Program-made: the position numbers and the translations under genes
Source: Platanthera guangdongensis
Lineage: Eukaryota > Streptophyta > Magnoliopsida > Asparagales > Orchidaceae
Length of the DNA stretch: 64,000 nucleotides
Direction of reading: 5' to 3'
NCBI GenBank assembly: GCA_039583875.1
Contig: CM077153.1
Coordinates: forward strand, 69,386,482 to 69,450,481
Notes under the pieces: model-generated
Seen by the model: the letters and a program-made list of their open reading frames with translations, nothing else
Databases searched by the model: none
Told to the model about the DNA's origin: nothing
Part shown: piece by piece, positions 1 to 11,119 of the stretch
Layout: each line of letters opens with the position of its first letter
Numbering within the stretch: position 1 is the first letter of the stretch

Positions 1-1167
1 TGGCCCCTGATCACTACCCAATGACACGACCCCCTCTTTCTCTACTGCATAAACAGTATTATCAGCAGTGATAATAGCTTCATTACCTGAGTAAGCCTGC
101 ATGGAGGTGAACTTCAATTTGTCTCCGGTGAGGTGATGACCACACCCGGAGTCCACGATCCACTCGCTGTTGAAGTCCTCAGCAGACAAGGCCCGGACAC
201 AAGTGCCCGTCATGAAAGCTCCGCCCCATTCTGCTTCTTCACTTCTCGAGCAAGCTTCCTCCTTTCCCGCAGCATGCCAAGGCTGCAGTTTGACCTTGCA
301 GTCCCGATTGAAGTGCCCTCGCTGATGACACCGGTAGCACTTCAAATTCTTCTTCCAGTCCTTAGGAGCATTGCTCCTCTCCGGTGGATATGAAGTTGAA
401 GTCTCATTCTCACCAGCGGCCTGCACCTTCTTCTTCTTCTTCCCTTCCCATCCTTTCTTCTTGCCTGAGAAGAGAGCTTCGCTGCCTTCCTGATTCAGAT
501 TCACTCCAGCCATCTGCCTTGCTAAGCTCTCCTGCGAGGCAAGCAGATTCTCCAGCTCAAGCAACGACGGCTGAGTAGCCCACCCTTGAACAGATGTGAC
601 AAAGTCCACATACTCCTTCCGCAAGCCGCGGACGATGTGCCTTTTCATCTTTGCCTCAGAGATAGGCTCATCAGGATCCAGTGCCGACAGCTCAGCACAC
701 AAGCTCTTCATCTTTAAGAAGTACTTGGAGATGGAAAGGTCTCCCTGAGTTGCCCTGGCCAACTCATTCTCCAGGAACTGAAGCCGCGCCACATTCTTCC
801 TATTGAACAACTTATCAATGGTTGTCCAAATATCAGCAGCCGACTCACATCCAATGATGTGATCAAACAGTTCCGGAGACACTGCTCTCTTCAGAATGAA
901 CTCCGCCTTAGCATTTGTTCTTCTCTAGAGCCTAACCTGCTCAGCAGTACCGAAAGCAGCAGTGACTTCCTGCCTGTCGTCACCACCGACGACTTCCCAC
1001 AGCTCCTCGCCAAGAAGATAACTCTTCATGCACGACTTCCACTTCTTGAAGTTAGTCGGCGTTAAGAGTTCAATGCCCAGACCTCTTGCAAAGCTCCCTT
1101 CCATTGCAACACCTGTTGGCAACCTATCAGCAGCTCCGAGAAACAACACAGGTTGATCACCACTCAA
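1..1167 (-). pseudogene. gag-pr: copia Gag and start of protease, one internal stop
   Basis: Capsid-type Gag starts at the ATG ending at 1167. The first 80 residues include the motif LTPTNFKKWK typical of the copia Gag N-terminal domain. A TAG at 925-927 interrupts the frame; the same frame then stays open to the window edge, so this is one nonsense change, probably TGG to TAG. Downstream are a lysine-rich linker, a CX2CX4HX4C zinc knuckle (298-339, minus) that would bind RNA, and the aspartic protease active site D-S-G near 145-153. Apart from the stop the frame looks intact, which suggests a rather young copy. Gag packages the RNA in virus-like particles; the protease would cut the polyprotein. 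Confidence 0.88.
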
Positions 1168-1223
1168 TCACTAAGTAACACACTGGCTGTCTTCCGCTCA
1201 CGCAGTTGAACCTCAGAAACCTC

Positions 1224-1235
1224 GCTCTGATACCA
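1224..1235 (-). other. Primer binding site, initiator-Met tRNA type
   Basis: TGGTATCAGAGC on the minus strand starts directly after the LTR end. This is the usual plant copia primer site, complementary to the 3' end of initiator methionine tRNA. Confidence 0.9.
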
Positions 1236-2881
1236 TGTTAAATTTTCTCAACGTGGTCAGCAAGATAGCCCAAACGCCAAATTAATATCTTCGGAACTAC
1301 CCAGTTCGCACGTTGAACCAGCAGAAACCAAGGACTAGAGGTACAACGGTTAATCCCAACAAACAATGGAAGCACAAGCATGTCTTTTATTCATTCACTT
1401 CTTTACAATGCGAGGCATACATAGCGAGACATGATTTCGCTAGTATAACAGCTGAAAACAGAAAGCACCAAAAACAAGCCGGGTGGACAGCACCGGAGTC
1501 CGCCGAGACCGCGAGGTCGCCGAGGTCGCCGAGTCCGCTGAGCTCGCCCAAGCTAAGCTGCAATCCGCCGAATAGACACGGAGTCCGCCGAAGCCGCGAG
1601 GCCGCGCGGACACACCGTTATTCGCCTTCTACTGAACCTGAACTGAGGAACACCCCTACCCGCCTGAAGCCGGCGGACAGGTTATTGAAGCTGGCAAAGA
1701 TAAAACAAAACTGACAAGCCGCAGAGCGACCTCCTGCTGAGTCCGCAGAGACCGCACACTTCCAAGCACTTGACCGAAGTCACAGCCAAACTCCTGGATC
1801 CTTGAAGCTATCCGCGCGACCTGCACACAGCAAACCGTCAGCCTGAAACAATCCGTGCGGACTGACAAACACAGACCGCAACTCCTTGCCCACCCCAACT
1901 TACTGTTCACTCTAGTTACTTTAGATGTGCCAGGGGGGTCCTATTTATAGGCAAGGTGAGGAGTGTGGTCACCGCCCAAGAGATAGCGACACCACCCCAG
2001 CCCGCGCGATAGCAAAAACACCGTCCGCTGAGTCCGCAAGGACTTAGCCGGATACCAAGGAAAACCGCCAGGAGCAAGGCAAACATTGGCGAACCCTCTC
2101 CAGTCCGCCCAAGCTATGCGGACAAGGCATCAGCCCGCAAAGCTCCAACCACTACAAGAAAGCAACCCCCTTCAATGGCAGTCCGCACCAACCCGAGGCA
2201 GTCCGCAAGACTCACACCTCAATCCGCCACAAGTCCACGACCAAAGGAAGACAGCAACAGTCCGCCCGGTCACAGCGGACTTGGCGGATACCGCGGACAC
2301 CATGGCCTTGGCACAAAGTGTGACCAAGTCCAAAACCAACAAGGGCCAATGCGAGAATGGCGGACACAAACTCCTGTCCGCCAAACACCCTAGCACAGAC
2401 CGCCATGAGTCCGCGAGCTCCTCGCACTTCTGTCCAACACAGCAGCCAACCCCGGACTCCAAAACCAGTCCGCCAACCGATCTCCACAGCAAATCGCCTG
2501 CTGTGCCACCAGAGCTCGACAAGTCCTCAGCCAAGCTCCAAGCCCAGTCCGCAACAGCCCATACTGCGGACACGAGCCAACCCGCCTATCAGCACAAGCT
2601 TGCACCCGCGGCCACTGAGCAATGCACCAGTCCGCAAGCCTCCATCCGCTCAGGCCGCTCCTTGGCAAAGCCAATCAGCAAACACCCTATCCGCAGAAAC
2701 CAGGCCGCATAGACTGCAGACTCAACCCGTGCAAACCGCTCAGAAGAACAACCGGCTTTCCACTAGACCTTCCACCAGGCCACACATCTCAGTCCGCCGA
2801 GTCCGCCTAGTCCGCCAAAGCTGTCCGCCCCAGGCCGCCCGACCTGTCCCGTCACCCACTTCCACTTCACAAATTTCAACA
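1236..2881 (-). repeat. 5' LTR of the copia element (1646 bp)
   Basis: TG...CA ends, a primer site directly adjacent, and a TATA box at 1941-1950 support this call. Transcription would run leftwards from about 1910. U3 (about 1955-2881) is packed with GTCCGC and its complement GCGGAC (more than 20 copies by eye, for example at 2101, 2199, 2275, 2466, 2545, 2631 and 2790-2835), and some continue downstream of the TATA box to about 1490. Long open frames at 2086-2712, 2357-3013 and 2172-2573 arise from this GC-rich, stop-poor repeat and are not genes. Confidence 0.88.
1941..1950 (-). promoter_or_regulatory. LTR TATA box
   Basis: CTATAAATAG on the minus strand, about 930 bases into the LTR and upstream of the presumed R region. 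The GTCCGC array lies mainly upstream of it. Confidence 0.7.
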
Positions 2882-4581
2882 GTACCATCCTTTTTTGGAG
2901 CCAACAAAGCCGGTACCGCACACGGACTCTTGTTGTTCCTAATGAACCCCTTCGCCAATAAATCCGAAATTTGGGCTTGGAGCTCCTCATGGGCTGCGGG
3001 GTGCAACCTATAATGCGGCTGATTAGGCAATGAGGCGCCCGACATAAAGTCAATGGCATGTTGGATATCACGTAGAGGGGGCAACGTATGGGGCAACTCG
3101 TCCGGGTAGACATCCTTATACTCTTCCAGCAGTTTTTTTAATTCTTTGGGTAAATCTTCTAAAACCCCATTTTCTTTATTATTATTCAAAAGAACCAATG
3201 CATAAATAATCCCATCCACAAAGGGGTACCTCTCAAATTTTCTCCTACCCATTAGGCTTACCAATTTCTTCTCCACTGGGATTGTGGTATCCGTACTCGG
3301 GCTATTGGGTTCCTTTGGGGCCGTGAGTTTTAACGTGACTACCTTCCCATTATATTTGAACTCATAAGTGTTTGCCCTCCCGTAGTGGGTGACATCATGG
3401 TCATAGAGCCAAGGGCGGCCTAACAACACATGACAAGCATCCATAGGGATGACATCACACCACACCTCATCCGTATATGACTTGATCGTAAGTGGAACTA
3501 GGCAACGTTTGGTGACCGGGATGGTTACCTTGTTGACCCAAGCCACTTGGTAAGGGGTAGGATGAGGCTCGGTAGCCAAATGCATCCGCATAACGGCATT
3601 CTCGGAAACAACGTTCATGCAGCTGCCGCTATCAATGATGAGCTTACAATATTTTTCCCCACTCTTAAAGATGAGGGAGAAAATAGTGGACCTCTTCCAA
3701 TCGTCAAACGGGCGAGGGGTCGTCAGAATACAACGCATAACGCTAAGTAGGTGCCCATCCTCCATATCACTTGGCACACCATCCGTCTCATAACCCTTAT
3801 CTGCCTCAATCACTAAATCTGCAAAGTCACTAGTGGACTCGTCTAGAAGAGCTAAAGTAGCCTTGGCCATGGTGGGGCACTCATAGGAATAGTGGCCTTG
3901 AATACCGCAAGAGTAACACATGGTGTTAGCCTTGCTTACCTTGCCAATAGGGATTCTCTCACTATTAGGCTGCCTAGGGTTTCTCGCAGTCACGATAATT
4001 GGTTTGGACTCCCCAACCTTCGCCTTACCCTTATCATAATAAGTGGAGGAAAGGGCGCCTTTGGGGGCCTTTCCCTTTTGTTGGGAGTAACGGGGTTGGT
4101 TTTTCATGGCCAGATGTTTTTCAATGTCCAGGGCGGCATTGAAAGTAGTATTAATATCAGTGTGGCCATATCGAAGAAGCTTCTTCTGAATGTCCGGATT
4201 AAGTCCCTTACGGAACCTAGAAAGCGTAACCTCGGGCATCTCTTGGATCTCACACCGCACCATCTTATCCTTTAACTCACCCATGTAATCAGCCACTGAT
4301 TTTGGACCTTGCCGAAGGGTGGCAAGATCGTCGAACATTTGAGTTCGGTGGTAAGCGGGCACGTATTGGTCGGTGAGCAAATTTTTCATAACCGTCCAAC
4401 CAACTAGGGGTACACCATGACCGGTCCCTAAACGTCGCTCCTCATTTAACCAAAAGGTCTTGGCCCTCCATTTTAATTTCATATGAGCTACTTGAACCTT
4501 TTGCTCATCGGTAAGGTGATACCAATAAAAATAACATTCTATGTCAACCACCCATGTAAGGAAGACTTGGGCGTCTCCCAT
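2882..4581 (-). pseudogene. gag-pol: Ty3/gypsy (chromovirus-like) Gag-protease-RT N-terminus, cut by copia insertion
   Basis: A single open frame starts at the ATG at 4579-4581 and runs to 2882, then reads by chance 47 more codons into the copia LTR. Residues about 1-150 are retrotransposon Gag (key stretch LSRFRKGLNPDI). A CX2CX4HX4C knuckle lies near 3875-3920, the protease active site DSGS near 3617-3645, and the RT N-terminus (SPCAVPALLAPKKDGT) at 2880-2960. RT stops after KKDGT, where the copia LTR enters; the YXDD motif and everything after it are missing. The spacing and the RT approach sequence resemble CRM/Reina-type chromoviruses; clade assignment is inference. The N-terminus of Gag may be shortened, because only about 100 bases separate the LTR TATA from the ATG. 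Confidence 0.88.
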
Positions 4582-4589
4582 ACCGTCGT

Positions 4590-4850
4590 AAGAGGGGGCA
4601 ATCCCAAAGGGAGGTGGCCGAAATTCTCAAGAGAGGATTAATTTAGGTTTTCAAATAGCATGCCTTCATTTCTCATCAAATAAGCCTATATATAGGCAAG
4701 TCCCAAAACAAGCAAAATAAATCTAGCCATCCAATTTATCATCTATTGGATGGCTATGAGCACACCAAAAATTAAACATGTCCAAAATAAAAGACAACAT
4801 GAAATAATGATAACATTAAACTAGGAAAATAAAGGTGCAAATAAGGAAAG
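4590..4850 (-). repeat. LTR fragment of the chromovirus-like element
   Basis: The region carries a TATA box and lies directly downstream of a pol tail and directly upstream of gag. Related sequence is seen around 10050-10260 (AT-rich U3 followed by a TATATATAGG block). No primer site is visible between it and gag, so U5, the primer site and the leader seem deleted. Boundaries are approximate. Confidence 0.5.
4687..4694 (-). promoter_or_regulatory. LTR TATA box
   Basis: CCTATATATAGGC, palindromic. The same block stands in the plus-strand chromovirus LTR at 10216-10228, which supports family relationship. Confidence 0.6.
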
Positions 4851-4853
4851 GGC

Positions 4854-5040
4854 TTAAGCCCGCCGCGAACGAAGATTGTAGCCACCAAGGTCACGAGTCG
4901 CGGTAGAAGGTCGTCGAGCATCTTCATGTTGCGCCACATCAACTTGGTCACGAGCAACTTGATCATCATCCACAGCAACTTGATCACGAGCACTCTTAGC
5001 ATCAACGGGCAAGGGGATGGGAGACGAGCCGGCATCACGA
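4854..5040 (-). pseudogene. C-terminal tail of a gypsy pol
   Basis: A minus-strand frame ending at TAA 4854-4856 encodes an acidic, repetitive tail (ARDQVAV and ARDQVDV repeats) and ends in GYNLRSRRA, the type of basic tail that closes gypsy polyproteins. It is followed directly by an LTR-like stretch, as expected for the end of pol. It cannot belong to the same copy as the gag at 4581, which lies on the other side of the LTR. Confidence 0.5.
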
Positions 5041-5056
5041 GGCCTTTTTCACGAGC

Positions 5057-5240
5057 TCATTAAGCTCACAATAGCCACAATGTCCACCACAGACTGGCTT
5101 AACACTAGCCACAATGTCCACCACAGACTGGCTTCACAATCACAGGTTAGCTAGGAGCCACTCCCATCGTTATTGACAGAACTCACTTTCCATCCCTAGC
5201 CCCAAGCTTAGCTGGCTCGCGCGACTAGTAATTCCTGCAG
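5057..5240. repeat. Noncoding junction with a 29-bp direct repeat
   Basis: A 29-base unit starting TAGCCACAATGTCCACCACA occurs at 5072-5100 and 5106-5134 (period 34). No coding potential was seen. The stretch lies between the pol tail above and the LTR of the next element and cannot be assigned with certainty to either. Confidence 0.55.
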
Positions 5241-6584
5241 CCATGTGTAGTGCTAGAAATACTGGTCTATCAAGTATACAACACAAGCACTTGCGGGTAT
5301 TTTCCTGGGCTTCCACACCAGTACTTCCTGCTACTACCCTTCACAAGCACATCCCATCAAGCATCACAAGCATCATAAGGGTCTTTTCCTGTACTACCCC
5401 TCCAGTACTTCCTGCTACTACCATTCACAGGTCCAACCCTTCGACTCCATAAACTACACGTTTCATTGCGGAGTCTTCTCTGGTGTGTAAATTCAACATC
5501 ACCAATCCAGACCAACCTGTCCAGAGGGGCTTCATGCAGCATGCCTATTCTGTACTCCATTTCCGGATATATATGCCAAACTATTAGGGTTTACAAGAAT
5601 CAACCGAAGGAAATCCCTTAACACTCCACCCTCTGGTGGTGGAAATCCATGCACATGCCAAAAAGGAAGGACTTCACATGTCCAAGAAGGAAGATCGTTA
5701 CCCTTGACGATATCTTCGGAGATGTGGAATTCTAGCCAGCTGGAAAGCACCGTAGCGGCCTTGCCTCCACAACGCTGCCCTCGGATCGCAAATCAGAACT
5801 CAACAGATCCACCGGTGGCCGGCTACTCTCTCCTTCCTCTCTCTTCTCTCTCTAGCTTCTTAGAAAGAGGATGGCCAAGATCAAATGAGCTTTCTCATCT
5901 CATTCTCGGCCTTAAAGAAGCAGGGAGGTGCCTAAAGCATCACATCCTAGCTGATGAAAATGGACGGCCATAATTTTGCCACAAAGGTCTTATTATTTAG
6001 CTGACACGGCCTGTGACACGCCTGTGTCATAGGTCGTGTACCTTAAGCGACACACAACCGACGCATCCAGAATAGTATACGGCCATGTGACACGCCCGTC
6101 TCACAGACCGTGTGAATTGACATGGATTCAGACACGCCCGTGTCTAGATCGGGTACCTCAGGTGGTACACAACCATCTCAACCCGAGCAAGACACGACCA
6201 TGTGACACGCCCGTGTCACAAGCCGTGTGCCCAGAGACACACCCATGTCCTGCCCGTGTTCACCAGGCCTCACTGCCCTGGTCAAATCCAGAAAAGGATA
6301 TGACCATGTGACAAGCCCGTGTCACAGCCCGTGTGCCCTTACATGGTTGCGGAAATGCCTCCAGCATGCGCTTCGTCGAGCGAAGTTCGTCGACTAGAGG
6401 GGGATACACCCTCTGACACACCCATGTTGTAGGGTGTGTTCCCTTTCGAGAAATAGTCGAGTACAGTTCATCGAGCATTCGACAGGCTGCTCAGCCATAC
6501 AGAGCAAGACACGCCCTGGGACACGCCCGTGTCCCAGGCCGTGTCACCCAACTTAAACCCAATCTTGGGATTTGGGGTGTTACA
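5240..6584 (-). repeat. 3' LTR of Del/Tekay-like gypsy element
   Basis: On the minus strand the LTR starts TGTAACACCCC at 6584, right after a purine tract. The other end is not fixed (about 5240). Positions 6000-6560 hold an array of GACACGCCCGTGTC-type palindromes alternating with GGCCGTGTG, as known from several dicot gypsy LTRs. A second motif, TTCGTCGA, occurs at 6371-6397. A TATA-like block lies near 5565-5573 (minus). A direct repeat (CCAGTACTTCCTGCTACTAC) is seen near 5321 and 5403. Confidence 0.72.
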
Positions 6585-6598
6585 ACCCTCCCCTCCTT
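6585..6598 (-). other. Polypurine tract
   Basis: AAGGAGGGGAGGGT on the minus strand directly precedes the LTR start TGTAACACC. It would prime plus-strand DNA synthesis. The preceding context AAATTTCGGGACAAAATTTC is characteristic of Del/Tekay gypsy elements. Confidence 0.85.
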
Positions 6599-6702
6599 AC
6601 AAGAAATTTTGTCCCGAAATTTGGACACAGTAAGGAAATCAAAAACAAGATGTTATAACTTCACCAAAGCTTAATACACCTTAACACGCACTGCATAACA
6701 GT

Positions 6703-8100
6703 TTACACGAATAGCTCGGGAAATTCAGCTCGCATGGTCTGCTCTCGCTCCCATGTTAGCTCCTCACAGCCACAATTGTCAAACCGGAATTTGATCATCC
6801 TGATTGTCTTGTTCCGCAACTGTTTATCGCCGCAATCCTCGATCCAAATGGGCCTAACCTTCATTGTTAGCCCATACTCCACCGGCACACGATCATTCTC
6901 GATTACTTGCACTAGATCTTTGACGGCTTTTCGAAGCATAGAGATGTGAAACACATCATGTAATCCACCCAAGTTGGCCAAAAGAGCTAGCCGATATGCT
7001 GCTTCCCCAATTCACTTCATCACTTTAAACGGACCAAGACATCTCGGACTCAACTTGTTCAGACGCCGAATCATGGACACGCCTTTGAAGGGTTTGATCT
7101 TCAAATATACCCAATCGCCCACCACGAACACCACATTCCGGTGATTGGCGTTGTAGTACTTTGCTTGTCGATCCTGCGCTATCAGTAGCCTCTCTCGAAT
7201 AACGCGTATTGTCGAGTTAGCTTCATTGACTTCTTTACGACTATACAATTTGGATTCACCCACTTCTGCCCAAGATAACAGTGTACGACACTTGCGACCA
7301 TACAGAGCTTCAAACGGTACCATACCGATGCTCGCTTGGTAGCTATTGTTGCAGGTAAACTCCACCATATAAAGATGATCTTCCCATCTCTTGCCAAAGT
7401 CTAGGGCGCACATTCGGAGCATATCCTCCATGGTCCTGTTGGTCCTCTTAGATTGACCATCTGTTTGGGGATGAAAGGCTGTACTGAACGTCAACTTCGT
7501 GCCCAACAGCTGATGGACTAGCCTCCAATCATTCGATGTAAATTGCCCATCACGATCACTCACAATGCTACGAGGAACATCGTGTAGTCGTACAATTTGG
7601 TCCACATAGAGCTTTGCCAAACTCTCCACTGAATCGTCCCATTTGTTCGGAAGGAAGTGCGCCACTTTCGTTAACCGGTCTACAATCACCTAGATTGAAT
7701 TATTTCCGCGTTGTGATCTCGGCAACCCGTGCACGAAATCCATTGAAATATCATCGAACTTCCATTACAGAATCGACAACGACTTCAAGAAACTGCCACT
7801 CTTTTGGCATTCCTCCTTGACCAAAGCACACGTTTGGCATTTAGCCACATTATGCGCTATCTCCTTTTTGAGTCCTGGCCACCAGAATAGCTTCTTCATG
7901 TCCCTGAACATCTTTGTGCTCCCTGGGTGAATTGAGTACTTCGTAAAGTGAGCTTCATACATTAACTCTTCTCGCAACTTACCCATACTCGGGACGCACA
8001 ACCAGCCCTCTTTCCGTAGAAGGCCGTCATCCCAGGAGAATTGGCCATCTGGATCATCTTTTGCATAGCGTTGGAGACTTTCATCCTTCTCCATTGCTCG
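6703..8100 (-). pseudogene. int: gypsy integrase with C-terminal chromodomain-type tail, several stops
   Basis: Read right to left: the N-terminal zinc domain (about 7765-8094; H-H ... CQTC present), the catalytic core (about 7012-7760; [10 protein letters not shown] and the FHPQTDGQ stretch give the second Asp and following Glu region; EALYGRKCR present), and the C-terminal part with LSPRCLGPF and HDVFHISMLRK, ending in a chromodomain-like region (6703-6900; ELTWERE). In-frame stops: TGA at 7012-7014 where the family has Arg, TAG just above 7689 where the family has Trp, and one near 7765. Because the frame is otherwise kept, the copy died by point mutation. Integrase would insert the cDNA; the tail in chromoviruses steers it to chromatin. 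Confidence 0.88.
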
Positions 8101-8136
8101 TCGAATCCTGTTTGCCAGGTCATATTGTACCTATGT

Positions 8137-9560
8137 CTAGTTCAAACATGCATCGGCTATAGAATTCTTGTCAACACAAGAAATCTCTAACGCTTCAAAC
8201 TCCTGTATCAGACGCTGATCGTGCATCTGCAACCAATTTTCCCTTGACGGAGTCCTACAACTTAAGGCATCATCGACCGCATTTCCATTCCCGGGCGTAT
8301 AATAATCTCTAAGGTGTAGTCCCCAAGGAACTCCAGCCAACTTCGTTGTCGCATATTCAAATCCTTCAACTCCAACAAGTACTTTAAGGTCTTATGGTCC
8401 GCAAAGATATCCACTTTTATGCCATAAAGATAATGCTGCCATAACTTCAATGCAAAGATCACCGCTGCCAACTCCAAGTCATGGACGGGATAATTTCGCT
8501 CATGCACTTTCAACTGGCGTGATCCATAAGCAATCACTTTCCCAAATTGCAGAAGAACACAGCCTAAGCCGCTCCCTGAAGCATCCCTGCAGATCTCATA
8601 TCCATCGGTACCACATGGCGATGTCAACACAGGCGCCGTGGTCAAGCGACTCTTTAGCTCTTCAAAAACTCGCGCACACTCCGACATCCAATCGAACTTC
8701 TGATCCTTCCTCGTCAGTGTGGTCAGAGGCAAAGCTATCCGCGAGAAGTTTTCAACAAAACGTCTATAGTAGCCTGCTAGTCCAAGGAAACTCCTGACTT
8801 CGGCCACCGAAGACAACACCAGCCACTCCTGAATGGCCCTTATCTTTGACGGATCCACTGTTATGCCCTCTCCACTTACCACATGGCCAATAAAAGCCAC
8901 CGACGAAAGCCAAAACTCACACTTTGAGAACTTGGTGTAGAGCTTATTCCTTCACAAGGTATGCAACACCAATCGCAAGTGGTTTGCATGATAAGCTTCA
9001 GATTGAGAGTACACCAAAAGATCATCAATGAATACAATCACGAAAACGTCCAAGTACTCTCAGAACTTTCAGTGCATTAGGTCCATGAATACCGATGGCG
9101 CATTGCATAGCCCAAACGGCATTACCGTGAACACATAATCACCGTAGCGTGTTCCAAATGCAGTCTTGGGAATGTCACCTTCCCGAATCCTCAACTGGTA
9201 ATACCCAGATTTCAAATCCAATTTGGAATAGACAGTTGATCCCATCAGCTGATCGAGCAATTCATCTAACCATGGAATCAGATACTTGTTCTTCTCTGTC
9301 AGCTTATTCAGTTCACGGTAGTTAATACATAATCACAAACCACCGTCCTTCATTTTCACAAACAGAACAGGTGCGCTCCAAGGTAACATACTTGGGCGTG
9401 TATATCCCTGCACCAATAACTCTTGCAATTAGATTTTCAATTCAGACATTTCCTTTGGCGCGACGCGATATGGCGAGCGGGCCACATGTTTCGCACCTGG
9501 CACCAACTCAATCGTGAAGTCGATCTCCTGCTGGGGTGGTAGCCCAAGAAGATCCTTAGG
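8137..9560 (-). pseudogene. rt-rnh: gypsy reverse transcriptase and RNase H, several stops
   Basis: RT fingers ([16 protein letters not shown] at about 9270-9340), palm ([13 protein letters not shown]; 9069-9260), catalytic FIDD near 9025-9035, thumb ([15 protein letters not shown]; 8840-8900) and RNase H (8262-8640; the [21 protein letters not shown] and [10 protein letters not shown] motifs hold the acidic residues). In-frame TGA codons near 9045-9060 and 9340 occur where the family has Arg; all fit CGA to TGA. The frame breaks again near 8262, where RNase H passes into the connection to integrase. Confidence 0.87.
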
Positions 9561-9578
9561 AAACATATCTGTGAACTC

Positions 9579-9956
9579 TTATATAACCGGAATATCACTC
9601 ACACTGGCCTTTGGCTCAACCGCCTGAATCAGCGTGAAGTATAACTCCGCGCCCTTCCGAACAACCTTGACGACTGGGAGTGCAGACATCAAGGTCCCGC
9701 CCACTCCTCGCATACCAGCAAACGTAGTCTCATGCTCGGTATTCTGGCCCAGTGTGATCTCTTTTGACTGGCAATCAATCAAGGCACGTTGCTCCGTGAG
9801 ACAGTCCATACCAAAAAGCACATCAAATTCCGATATCGGCAGTACAGATGATGGAGACGTTGCGAACACGACCGTCATTGATCCCCTCTGAGAGAATTCG
9901 TCGATTGGGACGATCGCTGCCGCAAGCTCGAGGATGGAATCGACGTCCTCCGCCAT
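9579..9956 (-). pseudogene. pr: gypsy aspartic protease, C-terminal part
   Basis: Contains SEFDVLFGMDCL (family consensus DFDVILGMDWL) and the linker to RT (PVVKVVRKG, SVSDIPVI). The active-site DSG half is not found; the frame meets AT-rich sequence at 9957, where the next element begins, so the gag and N-terminal protease of this element are lost. The related element at 23365-23650 has the same linker. Confidence 0.75.
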
Positions 9957-10015
9957 TATATAAAAATATATAATTATAAATTAAATAGTTATAATTATAA
10001 ATTTTTAATAATTTT
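9957..10015. other. AT-rich junction
   Basis: A 59-base A/T-only-like block separates the protease remnant from the first TG that could begin the next LTR. It may be part of that LTR or a decayed junction. No gene seen. Confidence 0.4.
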
Positions 10016-11100
10016 ATGATTTTAGCAATTTTATTTTAAGCATTTATTTCATGTTTTAATTTTCATTTCATGTGTAATGATGGGTGCTTATAAGCATCAT
10101 GTGTTGTTTTAATTATTTCCTTTCATATGCTATGATGAGTGCATATAACCATCATATTTTCAATTTTGAATTTTGAATTTTGAATTTTGAATGAAGGGAG
10201 ATGGAGTGGTGTAAGCCTATATATAGGCCTTGATTTTTGTCATATTGAATTAGTGAATGATTGAAAAGAAAACCCTAACTTGTATTGAGAATCTCCTTCT
10301 CCTCTCCTCCTTGGCCGACCCCTCTCTTCCCCCTCTTCCTTGGCAATTTCGGCCACCCTCCTCCCCTCTTTCCCTCCTCGTTTCTCCCCTTAACAACCCT
10401 CTCCTACTCCTTTTCCCTAGACAAAACCGCCTCCCATCATCGTCACCCAAAAAACCACCAACAAGAAAATTTGCCACCCGCATCCTTGAAGAAGTTCGAC
10501 AAAGGCAAGAAGAACTCCACTTGTGGATCAACTCTGGCGTGAAGCGATGAAGGCGGACGAGTTTCTCTCCAACCGGCGTGACTCCGGCGGAGCCGTTGAG
10601 GAACGATCCAAGTTGAGAAATCGAAATCATCCATTCTGATAGGGTAACGAACCCTTTCTACCTATTGTGTGTTTCACTTCCTAGATTAATTCCTGTGGTT
10701 GTAGTTTCTTGGTGTTGAATTTTGAATTGTTAATTAATCGTGGTTTCTTCGATTGGTTTGTGTTTGTATTGACTGAATAATTTTAAAAAAAAAAGTTTGG
10801 CGAACCTTCGTTTTCTTTTGTTGGGAGAGATCTTCCTTTTCCAAATCATATTTATTTGGTAGATCTCTTTTGGTACAACACCGCTCGTTCGGACCGGGTG
10901 AGTCCTTATAGCCGGAAGGAATATTGGCCTATAGTCTTTGTTCGATCCTAAGCGGTTTGGCTACCCGTACGTTTGCATATAATTGATAAAATTAATTAAC
11001 GTGGTGGTGCGTAGAACGATTGTGCAAGTATAGGATTGGATCAAGGAGAGGCAAACGGGTTCATCCGTAGATTTATTTGGTGTCAACGTACAGGCCTGCA
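10016..11100 (+). repeat. 5' LTR of the chromovirus derivative
   Basis: The right end (...GGCCTGCA) lies a few bases before the primer site. The left end is the first TG after the AT-rich junction and is uncertain. TATATATA stands at 10218-10225, followed by a pyrimidine-rich transcribed leader with several short open frames (10257-10550) that I do not regard as genes. A short simple repeat (TTTTGAATTTTGAATTTTGA) lies at 10165-10190. Confidence 0.65.
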
Positions 11101-11106
11101 TCAATT

Positions 11107-11119
11107 TGGTATCAGATCC
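11107..11119 (+). other. Primer binding site, initiator-Met tRNA type
   Basis: TGGTATCAGATCC, the chromovirus-style variant of the Met primer site, 6-8 bases after the presumed LTR end. Confidence 0.8.

Larger units (their letters stand above)
1..2881 (-). mobile_element. Ty1/copia retrotransposon, 5' LTR plus gag-protease (continues beyond window)
   Basis: The minus-strand order is LTR (1236-2881), primer binding site (1224-1235), then gag and protease running off the left edge. LTR ends read TGTTGAAATT... and ...AAATTTAACA, a matched inverted pair. The five bases outside the LTR (2882-2886, GGTAC on the minus strand) are the presumed target repeat; the other copy is outside the window. The element sits inside the RT region of the gypsy element that begins at 2882, so it is younger than that element. 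The copia clade is not resolved, because integrase and RT are not in view. Confidence 0.9.

Noticed and set aside
2086..3013. Long Pro/Ser/Gln-rich open frames (208 and 218 codons) on the plus strand
   Set aside because: They lie in the U3 of a minus-strand copia LTR and result from the GTCCGC array, which lacks stops in several frames.
4854..5040. Independent small protein gene
   Set aside because: Ends with a basic tail typical of gypsy pol and is followed by LTR sequence; better read as a pol end.
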